Shown here: in pieces, positions 7,568 to 16,379 of the stretch
Numbering within the stretch: the first letter of the stretch is position 1
Layout of the letters: every line of letters begins with the position of its first letter
Made by a program: the position numbers and the translations under genes
The notes under the pieces: model-generated
Told to the model about the DNA's origin: nothing
The model's input: the letters and a program-made list of their open reading frames with translations, nothing else
Database searches by the model: none
Assembly (NCBI GenBank): GCA_003488005.1
Contig: DNND01000104.1
Span: 996 to 63,155 of the forward strand
Origin: Blastocatellia bacterium
GTDB lineage: Bacteria > Acidobacteriota > Blastocatellia > Pyrinomonadales > Pyrinomonadaceae
Direction of reading: 5' to 3'
DNA length: 62,160 nt

Positions 7568-9598
7568 ATGTTCGACTGGGTACCCCTCTACAAGGAAATA
7601 GCTCGGAAAGTGGTGGAGTTTGAGCTTCACCAAGACGCGCTGATAAATCTTCTCAGGCAACTTAAAGTGGAAGGGCTAAAGGTAGTATCGCTTGAAGATG
7701 AAAGCTTGGAAGGTGAGGTGCCTCTTACGGAGTTGGATCCTTTCACGTTCTTTGCTTCTTTCAACCGAGGACAAGCTCCCGAGACACGAAAGGCCATTTT
7801 GAAAGAGTTGAAGGCTCACTGGAGCCTGATGGCTGCTCCGCCCACGGATTTCGAGGGTGTGCCTGTTGTTAATAACTTTCAGTCCTGGTTTTTCCCTTAC
7901 TTTAAGGATCGAGGGACCGATGACATTCCGAAACTCTGGCGGCTTGCTAAAGAGGTAGTGAATAAAGATTGGAAGAATTTTGACGTTGCAACTCTTCAAG
8001 ACTGCCTGGAAATTGAAACGGTCGGTCTCCCGAAGATCACTATGGGAATGTTCTGGATGAGTCCAGATAAATACCTCTCCGTTGACGCCAGGAATCGGCC
8101 TTTCTTCAAAGCACGCGGGATTGTCATACCAGTTGACGCAGTTTCGTACTTCCGATTTTTGCACGAAGTTACAGCCAAGCTTGGAAGCGATTTTCCGGCG
8201 CTTTCCCGCGAAGCATATTTGGAGTCAATGGGTGGGCCCAAGAAAGAACTATCAAAGCCAGTTGAGCAATCAAGAGCTGGCGACCCAGAACGTAATTACT
8301 GGTGGCTAAACGCGAATCCCAACATTTGGAATTTTGAAGATCTACCGGTTGGTCGCACCCAAACCTACACTTCTTATAACGAGTCGGGACACAAGCGTCA
8401 AAAATACAAATACTTTAGTGAAGTGAAGCCAGGGGATGTTGTCGTGGGCTATGTGACGAGTCCACAGCGAGAAGTAATCGCCATCTGTGAGATTACTAAA
8501 GGATTGCATTCGTCGCCCAGGGGAGAGCTGATTGAGTTCAAGAAGACCGAACAGCTGCGCAACGCGGTAACATATGAAGAACTTAAGACTAATCCAGCGC
8601 TCGCAGGAAGTGAACCGCTTACTAACAACCAAGGCAGTCTCTTTTCTCTGACTGAAGAAGAATATGAAGTAATTCGAGCCATTATTGATGAGAAAAACAT
8701 TGTCCTTAGACTTGCCGCTTTCGAACTATATACGAAGGCCGACGCTCTTTCTGAGTTATTCATCTCCGAGCAAGATCTCGATCAACTAGTTCGAAGACTG
8801 CTGAGAAAAAAGAATGTTGTTCTTCAGGGGCCGCCGGGCGTTGGCAAAACCTTCTTGGCAAAGCGTCTTGCTCACTTAGTTATGGGCAAGAAAGATGCTT
8901 CGCGAGTAGAGATGATTCAGTTTCATCAGTCGTACTCGTACGAGGATTTTATTCAAGGCTTCAGACCTCTTGAGAACGGCGGATTTTCTATTAAGTCAGG
9001 CATCTTTTATGAGTTCTGTCGCCGCGCCCAGCGGGATCCTGCCAACGAGTATTTCTTCATCATCGATGAAATTAACCGAGGAAACCTTAGCAAGATATTT
9101 GGCGAGTTAATGCTGTTGCTTGAGAATGACAAGCGAGGGATACAGTTTTCGATACCGCTCACCTATTCGAAAACCGCAGAAGATAAATTTTATATCCCTG
9201 AGAATTTGTATTTCGTCGGTACGATGAATACTGCGGACCGCTCACTGTCGATCGTTGATTACGCGTTGCGGAGGCGGTTTAGTTTCGTCACGCTACGACC
9301 CCAATTTGAAAGTGCCGGTTTTGAGAGCATTTTGCGGAGCGCTGGAGCGCCTTCCGTATTGGTGAAGAAGATCCGGGAGCGAATGATGGAGTTGAATGAT
9401 CAGATAGCTGGCGATCCCAGGAATCTAGGCCTCGGCTTTTGCATTGGCCACAGCTATTTCTGTCCCACCAACGGTGTTTCGCCAGACGAAACTTGGTATT
9501 TAGATGTTATTGATTCGGAGATAAAACCGCTTTTGGACGAGTACTGGGTCGACGATCCAGCCAAAGTCGACCAAGCTGTGAGTCAGCTGACTGCTTGA
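7568..9598 (+). CDS. mcrB: EVE-McrB: type IV restriction motor subunit with EVE base-reader domain
   Basis: 676 residues from the ATG at 7568, chosen over an ATG 14 codons upstream because CCAAGGAGAGGCTA precedes it. Residues 1-235 are an unrecognised N-domain. Residues about 242-375 are an EVE domain (NYWWLNANPNIWNFEDL, then KPGDVVVGYVTSP), a PUA-like fold that reads modified cytosines. Residues about 400-640 form the McrB AAA+ GTPase: Walker A GPPGVGKT 421-428, Walker B FFIIDEINRGN 496-506, the guanine-recognition type signature MNTADRS 553-559 and a basic RRR finger at 568-570. McrB translocates DNA and hands it to McrC. The McrC gene starts 4 bp after the stop. Modified phage DNA is the expected target. 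Confidence 0.92.
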   Translation: MFDWVPLYKEIARKVVEFELHQDALINLLRQLKVEGLKVVSLEDESLEGEVPLTELDPFTFFASFNRGQAPETRKAILKELKAHWSLMAAPPTDFEGVPVVNNFQSWFFPYFKDRGTDDIPKLWRLAKEVVNKDWKNFDVATLQDCLEIETVGLPKITMGMFWMSPDKYLSVDARNRPFFKARGIVIPVDAVSYFRFLHEVTAKLGSDFPALSREAYLESMGGPKKELSKPVEQSRAGDPERNYWWLNANPNIWNFEDLPVGRTQTYTSYNESGHKRQKYKYFSEVKPGDVVVGYVTSPQREVIAICEITKGLHSSPRGELIEFKKTEQLRNAVTYEELKTNPALAGSEPLTNNQGSLFSLTEEEYEVIRAIIDEKNIVLRLAAFELYTKADALSELFISEQDLDQLVRRLLRKKNVVLQGPPGVGKTFLAKRLAHLVMGKKDASRVEMIQFHQSYSYEDFIQGFRPLENGGFSIKSGIFYEFCRRAQRDPANEYFFIIDEINRGNLSKIFGELMLLLENDKRGIQFSIPLTYSKTAEDKFYIPENLYFVGTMNTADRSLSIVDYALRRRFSFVTLRPQFESAGFESILRSAGAPSVLVKKIRERMMELNDQIAGDPRNLGLGFCIGHSYFCPTNGVSPDETWYLDVIDSEIKPLLDEYWVDDPAKVDQAVSQLTA

Positions 9599-9602
9599 GC
9601 CT

Positions 9603-10640
9603 GTGAATACCCTCATCCCCATACAAAACATTTACTATCTTCTCTGCTATGCGTGGAACAAGCTTGAAGAAAAAGACACTGTGGACGTGCAGTCGTTGAA
9701 CAGCACCCAATTGGTGGACCTGTTCGCAAGGGTCTTAATAAGTGGCACGCATCATTTGGTTCGCAGAGGTTTTGACAGAGGTTACCTGCAATTTGAGGAG
9801 ACCACCAGACGTCCGAGGGGAAGAATCAGCTTCGCAGCAACTCTCAAAAGCAATCTGCTTGCTTACGGACGCGTGCAGTGTGAATTTGACGAATTAGATT
9901 ACAACGTTCTCCATAACCGCATCCTTAGAACTGCGATCTTGAATTTGATTACTGCCGACAAACTAGATAACGAACTGAGGGAAGGTTTGCATGAAGTATC
10001 TCGGAGGCTCTGGGAGATAGAGCCGATAACTCTGTCGTCACAGCTGTTCCGGCGCGTTCAGCTACATCGCAATAATCACTACTACGCTTTCCTTCTCAAC
10101 GTGTGCGAATTGATTTATGAGAATTTGTTACCAAGCGAAAATTCGGGTAAAGCCACGTTTCGGGACTTCACTAGAGATGAAGGCGAGATGCATCGATTAT
10201 TTCAATCGTTCGTCAAGAATTTTTATCTGATAGAACAGAGACACTTCAGAGTACAAGCGCCAAAGATAAACTGGGATGCGCAAAGCGCAGATATTGTCTC
10301 TGCAAGCTTCCTTCCTCAAATGCAAACTGACGTCTGTTTGATCAGCGACAATCGTAAGATCATTCTTGACTGCAAATACTACAAGGATTCCCTTCAAACG
10401 AATTGGGGCAAGCAAACCGTGCACTCGTCAGCTCTTTATCAGATTTTTGCGTACGTTAAGAACAAAGAGATCGAGGCCGGGTGGGAAAACTGCGAAGGTA
10501 TTCTCTTATATCCTACGGTTAAGAGTCCGCTCGACCTGGCATACAGAATCCAGGACCATCTCGTGAAAGTAAAGTCGATCAATCTCAATCAAGATTGGCA
10601 GTCAATCCATGAAGATATGCTCCGTGTAATTGCCAACTAG
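9603..10640 (+). CDS. mcrC: McrC: type IV restriction endonuclease subunit
   Basis: 345 residues, starting with GTG 4 bp behind mcrB, so translation is likely coupled. The N-terminal part carries McrC family features (IPIQNIYYLLCYAWNK, PRGRI at 71-75, LHNRILRTAIL at 103-113). The C-terminal part has the PD-(D/E)xK site: D243 (QTDVCLI) and D256-C-K258 (IILDCKYYKD). In known systems McrC is the nuclease that acts only in complex with the McrB ring. Nothing is missing from the active site, so the pair looks functional even though neighbouring defence genes are decayed. Confidence 0.92.
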   Translation: MNTLIPIQNIYYLLCYAWNKLEEKDTVDVQSLNSTQLVDLFARVLISGTHHLVRRGFDRGYLQFEETTRRPRGRISFAATLKSNLLAYGRVQCEFDELDYNVLHNRILRTAILNLITADKLDNELREGLHEVSRRLWEIEPITLSSQLFRRVQLHRNNHYYAFLLNVCELIYENLLPSENSGKATFRDFTRDEGEMHRLFQSFVKNFYLIEQRHFRVQAPKINWDAQSADIVSASFLPQMQTDVCLISDNRKIILDCKYYKDSLQTNWGKQTVHSSALYQIFAYVKNKEIEAGWENCEGILLYPTVKSPLDLAYRIQDHLVKVKSINLNQDWQSIHEDMLRVIAN

Positions 10641-11105
10641 TCCACAGTAGCTTGACATTACGGTTGAGCTCTCTTTTGAATCCAGCTTCGGTATCCAGAT
10701 TACATCTGACGGCGCTTCGCCGCAGGCAAAAGACTCGTCCTGCGAAAGGCTTGCGACCCCAGCGGAAAGATAGGCGTCGAGTTTGTCGTGCAGCGATCCG
10801 AAGGCGTTCTGCCTCAATCCAATTGCTCCTTATCAAGTGGCCAACCAGAGTACTTAGCGACTGCTGTTAGTTGGCGAGTGATGCCATCGCATTTGGAGTT
10901 GTGGATTGTTTGCGCCTGAAGCGCATTCGCTATCGCTTGAGGAAATACTTCGATGCAGTCGTAATGCTTGTTTAATACGTCGAAGAGAGCGAAACCAACA
11001 GCATCCGGATTTGATTCGCATGAGGCATTCGATTCTCAGGCAGACCGCTATCCAGGTGTAGCGAGGCCTTATTCGTGATCGCGTCGAATTCTCTTCGGTT
11101 CGGCG
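10602..11105 (-). pseudogene. Broken DUF429 (predicted RNase H-like nuclease) gene
   Basis: Three minus-strand frames join into the C-terminal half of a DUF429 protein. The first gives REFDAITNKASLHLDSGLPE, ending near 11000. The second gives NPDAVGFALFDVLNKHYDCI, then EVFPQAI and a stop at 10814. The third gives GSLHDKLDAYLSAGVASL and SDVIWIP and stops at 10602. EVFPQAI, HDxLDAYLSA and DVIWxP are DUF429 hallmarks. At least two frameshifts and a missing N-terminus make it non-functional. Its end overlaps the last 39 bp of mcrC on the opposite strand. DUF429 is a predicted nuclease; no activity is claimed here. Confidence 0.72.
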
Positions 11106-11186
11106 TTGCGAAACAACTGATCGACGCTCATCCATCGCCACTCAGCAGCTCTTCGAACAACGCCCATTCGCTTGTAGCAACTTGGG

Positions 11187-11261
11187 CGCGCTAATCCGCG
11201 TTAATCCGCGGCCAATATTCTTCGTCCATTCACGATTCACGACTGACGACTGACGATTCGC
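11187..11261. repeat. Dispersed repeats: CGCGGATTA element and GATTCAC heptamers
   Basis: Positions 11187-11212 hold GCGCTAATCCGCGTTAATCC, the reverse of the CGCGGATTAACGCGGATTA element also seen at 12616-12642 and 52803-52826. Positions 11227-11261 carry ATTCACGATTCACGACTGACG heptamers of the kind at the window start. The rest of 11106-11286 holds no gene. Confidence 0.8.
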
Positions 11262-11286
11262 GGCTTTTGCGTTTACTCTTGACTGT

Positions 11287-12351
11287 TTACTTATTCTTAG
11301 AACAATTGCTCGCCAGTTTGTAGCCAGCGCTTTCGGCTTCGGCAATGGTTGCGAATTTGACCTGATTCTTTTCCGAGACGCGGTTGTAGCTGGCACAGCC
11401 GGGCAGGTGATAGACCTTGCTGTTCTTGTTGCCGATGATTGTTCCTGTCGCCGCGAATGCCGGTGTTTCATTCTCACTCAATTGAACCGGCCGGGCTTGA
11501 ACGGTGGTCTTGATTGGAACGCGCGCCGAAGCAGGCGCTGGAACACGATTCGAAGAAGCGCTGGCAGCGGGGCTTTGACGTCCTACCGTTGAATTGGGGG
11601 CAGAGGTAACGATTTCCGCGGGGCAGTTGCCGGCCCGTTTGTAGCCGGCGGCTTCGGCTTCTGCGACGCTCTTGAAGAACACGCGATTTTTCTCGGCCAT
11701 GTCACGATAGCCCGCACAGTCCGGCCGGTGATACTTCAACGAGTTTTTGTTTCCAATGATCGTGCCTGCCGACGGCGGTGGTCCCCAGCGTTGCGTCTTC
11801 ACTGCCTGACGCCAATCGCCTGGCACGGTTGGGTTCGCGTCCTGCCACAAACCGAGTTTGGCCGCGCGCGCTGTTTGCTCCGCCGCTGCGTAGGTGATCC
11901 GATCTTGCGGGCTCTGCTCGTCCTCATACTTTTTAAAGTGCCATGCCAAGCCCGCCTTGACCTGTTCGATATTCACGTCGTGACCGTCGAGCATGATGGT
12001 GCCGACCGTGCGCCGGTACTTATCAACTTTGGACCAGTAGATCGAGACTTGCTTCCCAAGAACCAGACGCGAAAGGTTTTGCTGCGAGACTGAACCAAAC
12101 TCCTGCTTCAATTCCGGCGCATCAATGCCTTGCAAACGGATATGAAATTTCTTGTTGTCCTGATCGAGCACCGTGATCGTGTCGCCATCGTGGACATTGA
12201 TTACCTTGCCCTCGATAACGAGTTGAATGTGGTTGGCTGCGACCGCCGGCGACTGCTGCGGCGCTGAGAAGGCGGGTTGCTGGGCCGCGCAGAATGATGC
12301 GCAGATGATCAGCGATGCAAGAAGTGAAGCAATTTTGTTTTGTATTTCCAT
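11287..12351 (-). CDS. Secreted thermonuclease (SNase-like) with two C-terminal Cys/His repeats
   Basis: 354 residues with an N-terminal export signal (about 6-24, ending CAAQ). Residues about 43-172 are a staphylococcal nuclease-like domain: VHDGDTI (D55, D57), RLQGIDAPE (R72, D77, E80) and KYRRTVG (R113), matching the Ca2+-dependent phosphodiesterase site. Two related ~45-residue units follow (about 197-243 and 304-350): GNKNSxxYHxPxCxxY, then KNxVxFxxxAEAExAGYKxAxNC. Such YH...C...C units resemble Ada-type or sunset metal-binding modules; metal binding is inferred. A Ser/Ala/Pro linker separates them. Extracellular or periplasmic DNA/RNA degradation is the likely job. It is transcribed alone. 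Confidence 0.88.
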   Translation of the reverse strand: MEIQNKIASLLASLIICASFCAAQQPAFSAPQQSPAVAANHIQLVIEGKVINVHDGDTITVLDQDNKKFHIRLQGIDAPELKQEFGSVSQQNLSRLVLGKQVSIYWSKVDKYRRTVGTIMLDGHDVNIEQVKAGLAWHFKKYEDEQSPQDRITYAAAEQTARAAKLGLWQDANPTVPGDWRQAVKTQRWGPPPSAGTIIGNKNSLKYHRPDCAGYRDMAEKNRVFFKSVAEAEAAGYKRAGNCPAEIVTSAPNSTVGRQSPAASASSNRVPAPASARVPIKTTVQARPVQLSENETPAFAATGTIIGNKNSKVYHLPGCASYNRVSEKNQVKFATIAEAESAGYKLASNCSKNK

Positions 12352-12524
12352 AGTCGTTCCTTATGGCTGTTCCAATAGATGCAAGAGGTTTTGTATCCAG
12401 CGCCGATAACACTCCGCCCCACGTTTTCATTGAGGGAAATAGCTGTTATCGGGGAAAGTCCCTTTACGCTGGAGAGAACCTGGGCGAAGGAATAATAATC
12501 AATGCAAGAGTTTTTGCATAGTTT

Positions 12525-12828
12525 GGATGGCAGAAAGCAGCAGGCAGAAGGCAGTAGGCAGAGAGCAAAAGCCGTGAAATGGCAAATCGTGAATCGTGAA
12601 TGGACGAAAATATTGGCCGCGGATTAACGCGGATTAGCGCGGATCAGAAAAGGCGGTAGACAGAAAGTAGAAGAGAGAAGACAGAAGGCAGAAGGCAGAA
12701 GGCAGAAGGCAGAAAAGCACGGGCGGCTCAGGCTTGCTGCGTTCCTGGCTTCGAAAGTTCGGGCCACTGCGTTTGCTTGCTGCTTTTTGCCTAGTGCCGT
12801 CTGCAGACTGCTTTCTGCCTACTGTCTT
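12525..12828. repeat. Heptanucleotide repeat block (GGCAGAA type) with other dispersed repeats
   Basis: This gap is mostly low-complexity repeat. AGAAGGC is repeated four times in tandem at 12682-12712, with looser units at 12530-12570. Two GTGAATC heptamers lie at 12588-12602 and a CGCGGATTA-type element at 12616-12642. Positions 12770-12828 carry the reverse-complement style (TGCTTTCTGCCTACTG), so the block is roughly inverted around its centre. The remaining part of the gap (12352-12524) shows no gene. Confidence 0.82.
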
Positions 12829-13047
12829 TCAGAACTTGTCGCTCTTGTTGTCCGCATCGAGAGCTGAGCGGTCTGGAGCGTTGACACCTTGTTGATTGTA
12901 ATAGCCGCCCGGCGCGAACTGACCCGACTCGCCAACGTCGAGCGAGCGCTCGTCGTTTCTCACTTCATCCTTTGCAGATGCTGCGGCGGGTTCCCAATTC
13001 CTTTCTTCTATTCTTTCCCTATCACTTTTGGAATCGCGATTGTCCAT
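12829..13047 (-). CDS. Small hydrophilic hypothetical protein
   Basis: 72 residues from an ATG at 13047, chosen because a strong Shine-Dalgarno (CGGGAGGT) lies 7 bp upstream; an upstream frame extension to 13149 lacks one. The product is highly charged (MDNRDSKSDRERIEERNW at the start) with a polar Gly/Asn/Gln-rich tail, and has no Cys and no membrane segment. Composition suggests an intrinsically disordered, stress- or hydration-type protein, but no family is recognised. Flanked on both sides by repeat blocks. Confidence 0.6.
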   Translation of the reverse strand: MDNRDSKSDRERIEERNWEPAAASAKDEVRNDERSLDVGESGQFAPGGYYNQQGVNAPDRSALDADNKSDKF

Positions 13048-13264
13048 GATGATGACCTCCCGTTGTTGGCAAATGCTGACTGCGATGTTCAGGCAATCAA
13101 AATGCCGGAGCGCGAATGCTATCTCGCTCGGTGAAAGTGAGGGCAGCAACTAATCGAGCGTAACAAAGCGAAACACTTGTATGTCTGAAGAAGGATCAGA
13201 AAGCAGAAGGTGAACAGGCAAAAAAATACATAGCTTCGCACTGAAAGTATTTCGCGAAGAAAGA

Positions 13265-13395
13265 GCGGGGGCATGCCCGCCTTCCCAACCTCAAGGTAAT
13301 TGGAATTGATGCGTTATCGCGAGGAAAGGCATTCAACGTGAAATCATCTCAGACGTGTAACAGTCTCGAGGTCGGGAAGGTGGGCATGCCCCCGC
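13265..13395. repeat. Inverted-repeat element, family B
   Basis: Arms at 13265-13292 and 13368-13395 are 28 bp long and match at 26 positions in inverted orientation. Each contains the palindrome GGGGGCATGCCC. The 75-bp centre is not coding. It looks like a small non-autonomous (REP/MITE-like) element or a strong cruciform. The rest of the gap 13048-13474 has no gene. Confidence 0.85.
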
Positions 13396-13474
13396 CCTTT
13401 GGTTCAACGCACAGCTCTCATGCAGGACAACAGAAAGGATGACTCACTGTTTACTGTTTACATCGATCGACGAT

Positions 13475-15595
13475 TTACGACTCACGCTTTGTGCTGTTCA
13501 CCGCGACGGTCGAGCGTGGCGTGTTGACTGAAAGGCGTGTGCGCATGCGTTGTTGCCAATTGCTTAGCCGACTATCGACTTCTTCAATTTGCGAAAGCGC
13601 AGAGCTCAAAGTCTCGCCGCCGAGCTGGCGCATCTTCAAATAGAGCAGTGCCGAAACGATTGAGACGAGCGGCACAACCACGATGTTTACCAGGCTGGCG
13701 AGTTGTTTATAAATCTCCTGAAGATGAATGCCTTGCGATGGCGCGCCGGGTGGCTTCGCGCCGATGCGGATTTGGCCAAGCAACAAACTGACGCTGATCG
13801 GAATCGCGAACTGGAGTGCCCAGACGATGATCATGGTGCGCCACGATCGCGACGCCAGTTGGTAAGATCGCTGTCGCGCCGCTTTCTTCTCCAAGCCTTC
13901 CACCAATACCACCGGCGCATAAAACGCATAACGCAATTGCATAACAATGCCGGGTATTACCAGCAGCACGGTGCCGACGATGATGCGCCAAGTCACACCC
14001 AAACTGGTTTTCAAAAACGGCTTCCATCGTTTCTTCAAAACAGCAAACGCCGTTCGCAGTTCCACCGGCCGCAGCGGCGCCGCTTGTAATTGAGTAACAA
14101 TGACTGCGGTCATGCCGGCGATCGCTGAAGCGGCAACGAAGTAAGCAGCGATATGTAACAAGGCCACAATCGCCAGAGAACAAACCAGGAAAACCTTAGC
14201 GAGCGTTATGCCCTTGGGCTGAGCATCGAGCGCCAACTGCAGCACGATCATCAATATGGTGGTAACGATGACCGGAGAGTGGGCCAGGAACGACATCTTG
14301 AGAAACTTGGGAAAGTATTCGCTGTAGAGTGCGAACGCGCGGCGGTAGAGTGCGCTAATACCGTCCGCCTGCGCGCGTAACGCCGAAGCAAATGCGGCCG
14401 CAGTTTGCGGGCGCGCGGCAGGATCTTTAGCCAGCGCCGCCGCAACGGTTTGGGCCACGCGTTTGGGAACCTTTTTCGCGCGGTCGCGCAATGGCGGCGG
14501 CGGCATCTCGCGATGCCCGCGCATCACCGCATCGGTGGGACCGGCGAAGGGCGGCTCACCGGCGAGCATTTGATAAGCGATGACGCCCAGACTGTAAATG
14601 TCAGAACGTGCATCGAGCGTCTTTCCGCGGCACTGCTCGGGCGACATGTAAATCGGCGTGCCCATGATCGCACCAACCTGAGTCAATTGAGTGGCATGCG
14701 TTACCTGGCCGCGTGCGGTGGTTGGTTTGCCCGCGCTGGTTTGACGTCCTTCGGGGTCGAATATTTGTGTCCGATCATCGTCTGCTACACCAGTCCGGTT
14801 GCCCTGGGGATCCCGGTCGTTGCTTAGGATCGTTGGCGACAGAATAGCCGTGGTGGCTGACTCAAGATCGGTAGAGGTTCCGGATGACGCAAACATGCGC
14901 GTGTCATCGTTGTTGCTCGACGGAACTGAAGCCCCTCCGGAATTCGCTTGCGTCGGGCCCAGGTTTTCTTCAGAGGCGAAGACCAGTGTGGTGGTTTCCA
15001 ATTCTTCACCGGCCGCGGTTGCAGTCGCGGTCATGCTTGTCTCGCCTGAGTTCTTTGTGGGTGCGGGTGAGCTATCAACCTCGGCAAGTTTCGCAATTCC
15101 GAAATCAAGCACCTTGACTCGATAGCCGCCGAGCCGGTTTGGTTCCAGCCAAATGTTTTCCGGCTTCAGATCGCGGTGCACGATGCCCTGTTGATGCGCT
15201 TCGTGCACAGCCGAGCTGACCTGCTCGAGAATGTCCACGACCCATTCCAACGGCAGTCGCGTTTCTTCTTTCAAGACATCGCCCAGGGTGCAGCCGTCGA
15301 GATATTCCATCACCAGGTACGCAACGTTTTCACCGCGCACGCGGGCGAATCCGAAATCGGTAACGTCAACGACATTGGGGTGACGCAGGCGACCGGCGGC
15401 GCGCGCCTCGCGTTTGAAGCGTTGCACAAACTCTTCGTTGCGCATGAACTGAGGTGTGATCAGTTTGAGCGCGACATACCGCTCGGTGCCGAGGTGCACG
15501 GCGAGATAGACGGCGCCCATGCCGCCCTGGCCCAGCAGCCGTTCCAGACGGTACTTCTCGTCGAGCACCTTCCCGCGATATTCATCGGATGGCAT
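13475..15595 (-). CDS. Membrane-anchored Hanks-type Ser/Thr protein kinase
   Basis: 706 residues from the ATG at 15595 (MPSDEYRGKVLDEKYRLERL); an in-frame upstream extension encodes only translated heptamer repeat and is rejected. The kinase domain covers about 15-400: glycine loop GQGGMG 22-27, K44, HRDLKPEN 140-147, DFG 164-166. Between DFG and GTPIYMSPE (about 312-320) lies a ~130-residue Ser/Thr/Ala-rich insertion, so the activation segment is unusually long. The C-terminal half has about five to six hydrophobic segments (from about 460 on), a multi-pass membrane domain rather than the usual single helix plus sensor. It phosphorylates Ser/Thr on unknown targets; the Ser/Thr-rich insertion is a plausible autophosphorylation site. 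Confidence 0.9.
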   Translation of the reverse strand: MPSDEYRGKVLDEKYRLERLLGQGGMGAVYLAVHLGTERYVALKLITPQFMRNEEFVQRFKREARAAGRLRHPNVVDVTDFGFARVRGENVAYLVMEYLDGCTLGDVLKEETRLPLEWVVDILEQVSSAVHEAHQQGIVHRDLKPENIWLEPNRLGGYRVKVLDFGIAKLAEVDSSPAPTKNSGETSMTATATAAGEELETTTLVFASEENLGPTQANSGGASVPSSNNDDTRMFASSGTSTDLESATTAILSPTILSNDRDPQGNRTGVADDDRTQIFDPEGRQTSAGKPTTARGQVTHATQLTQVGAIMGTPIYMSPEQCRGKTLDARSDIYSLGVIAYQMLAGEPPFAGPTDAVMRGHREMPPPPLRDRAKKVPKRVAQTVAAALAKDPAARPQTAAAFASALRAQADGISALYRRAFALYSEYFPKFLKMSFLAHSPVIVTTILMIVLQLALDAQPKGITLAKVFLVCSLAIVALLHIAAYFVAASAIAGMTAVIVTQLQAAPLRPVELRTAFAVLKKRWKPFLKTSLGVTWRIIVGTVLLVIPGIVMQLRYAFYAPVVLVEGLEKKAARQRSYQLASRSWRTMIIVWALQFAIPISVSLLLGQIRIGAKPPGAPSQGIHLQEIYKQLASLVNIVVVPLVSIVSALLYLKMRQLGGETLSSALSQIEEVDSRLSNWQQRMRTRLSVNTPRSTVAVNSTKRES

Positions 15596-15600
15596 TGTGT

Positions 15601-15745
15601 GGTGAATCGTAAACTGTGAACCAGGAACAGTAAACCGGAAACCGTGAATCGTGAATCGTGAATCGTGAATCGTGAACAGTTTACTGGTACGGCTCACAGT
15701 TCAGGATGTTTCACTGTTTACGGTTCACAGTTCCCGGTTCCCGGC
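15601..15745. repeat. GTGAATC heptamer array and related repeats
   Basis: GTGAATC occurs four times in perfect tandem (15643-15673), flanked by degenerate ACAGTTTAC/GTTCACAGTTCC units up to 15745. It fills the whole gap between the kinase and the DUF2585 gene and abuts the kinase start, so it lies in the kinase 5' region. Confidence 0.85.
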
Positions 15746-15747
15746 TT

Positions 15748-16320
15748 TTACCCGCACATCTGCCAGGCTTTTATTGCGTTGACCGGAGCAATCAACATGA
15801 GGATTTCGAGCAGCAGGCTATCGTGAATCCAGACGATAAGGATCAATTCACAAGCGGCAAACAAAATCAGCGAACGTCGCAGGCCGAGTCGTTGCGCGAT
15901 CAAAAATCCAGCAATGCAGCAGAGAATGTCGCCGAACGAATTGACGACCGTGTCGCCGTTATAGCCCAGTGCAGCGGTGGCGGTGCGATAGCGTTCGATA
16001 ATGAAATTCGTATTTTCAAGAGCTTCCCATGCTGCTTCGACGGCAGTTGCCAGCAGCAGCTGCGTCGTTAGTTGCCACTTTGGCGCCAGCCAGTAGATCA
16101 ACCAGAAAAACAGAACGCCATGGAGCAGGTGTGTGAAGTTGTAGGGATCAAGAAAGTGCTGCGAGTTGTCAGCGCTGCAAACACCGCCGGACCATAGGAG
16201 CAACTTCCCGCAAGCGCAAAGCCACAAACGGCCTTCAGCGCGCAGCACCAATGCGGTCGCTGGAAAGATCGCGACAAAAGCTAGCCATAGCCAGAGGTTG
16301 TGTTTGTTCGCAGTAGACAA
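15748..16320 (-). CDS. DUF2585 (UPF0314) membrane protein
   Basis: 190 residues, mostly hydrophobic, with about five transmembrane helices. Family signatures are the HLLHGVLFFW segment, WEALENTNFIIERYR and GDTVVNSFGDILCCIAGFL, in the order typical of DUF2585. The family is a conserved membrane protein of unknown function. The start is taken as TTG at 16320; no ATG lies near the N-terminus, so the exact start is uncertain. A family A inverted repeat lies immediately upstream. Confidence 0.82.
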   Translation of the reverse strand: MSTANKHNLWLWLAFVAIFPATALVLRAEGRLWLCACGKLLLWSGGVCSADNSQHFLDPYNFTHLLHGVLFFWLIYWLAPKWQLTTQLLLATAVEAAWEALENTNFIIERYRTATAALGYNGDTVVNSFGDILCCIAGFLIAQRLGLRRSLILFAACELILIVWIHDSLLLEILMLIAPVNAIKAWQMCG

Positions 16321-16379
16321 GCGATGTGTTATTTCGATAGTGCTTGGTTTGAAATGTTTAGTCTCACTCGTTGCAGTGA

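Noticed and set aside
15596..15697. 34-residue N-terminal extension of the Ser/Thr kinase
   Set aside because: It translates the GTGAATC heptamer array and nearby repeat; the ATG at 15595 starts the usual kinase N-terminus.
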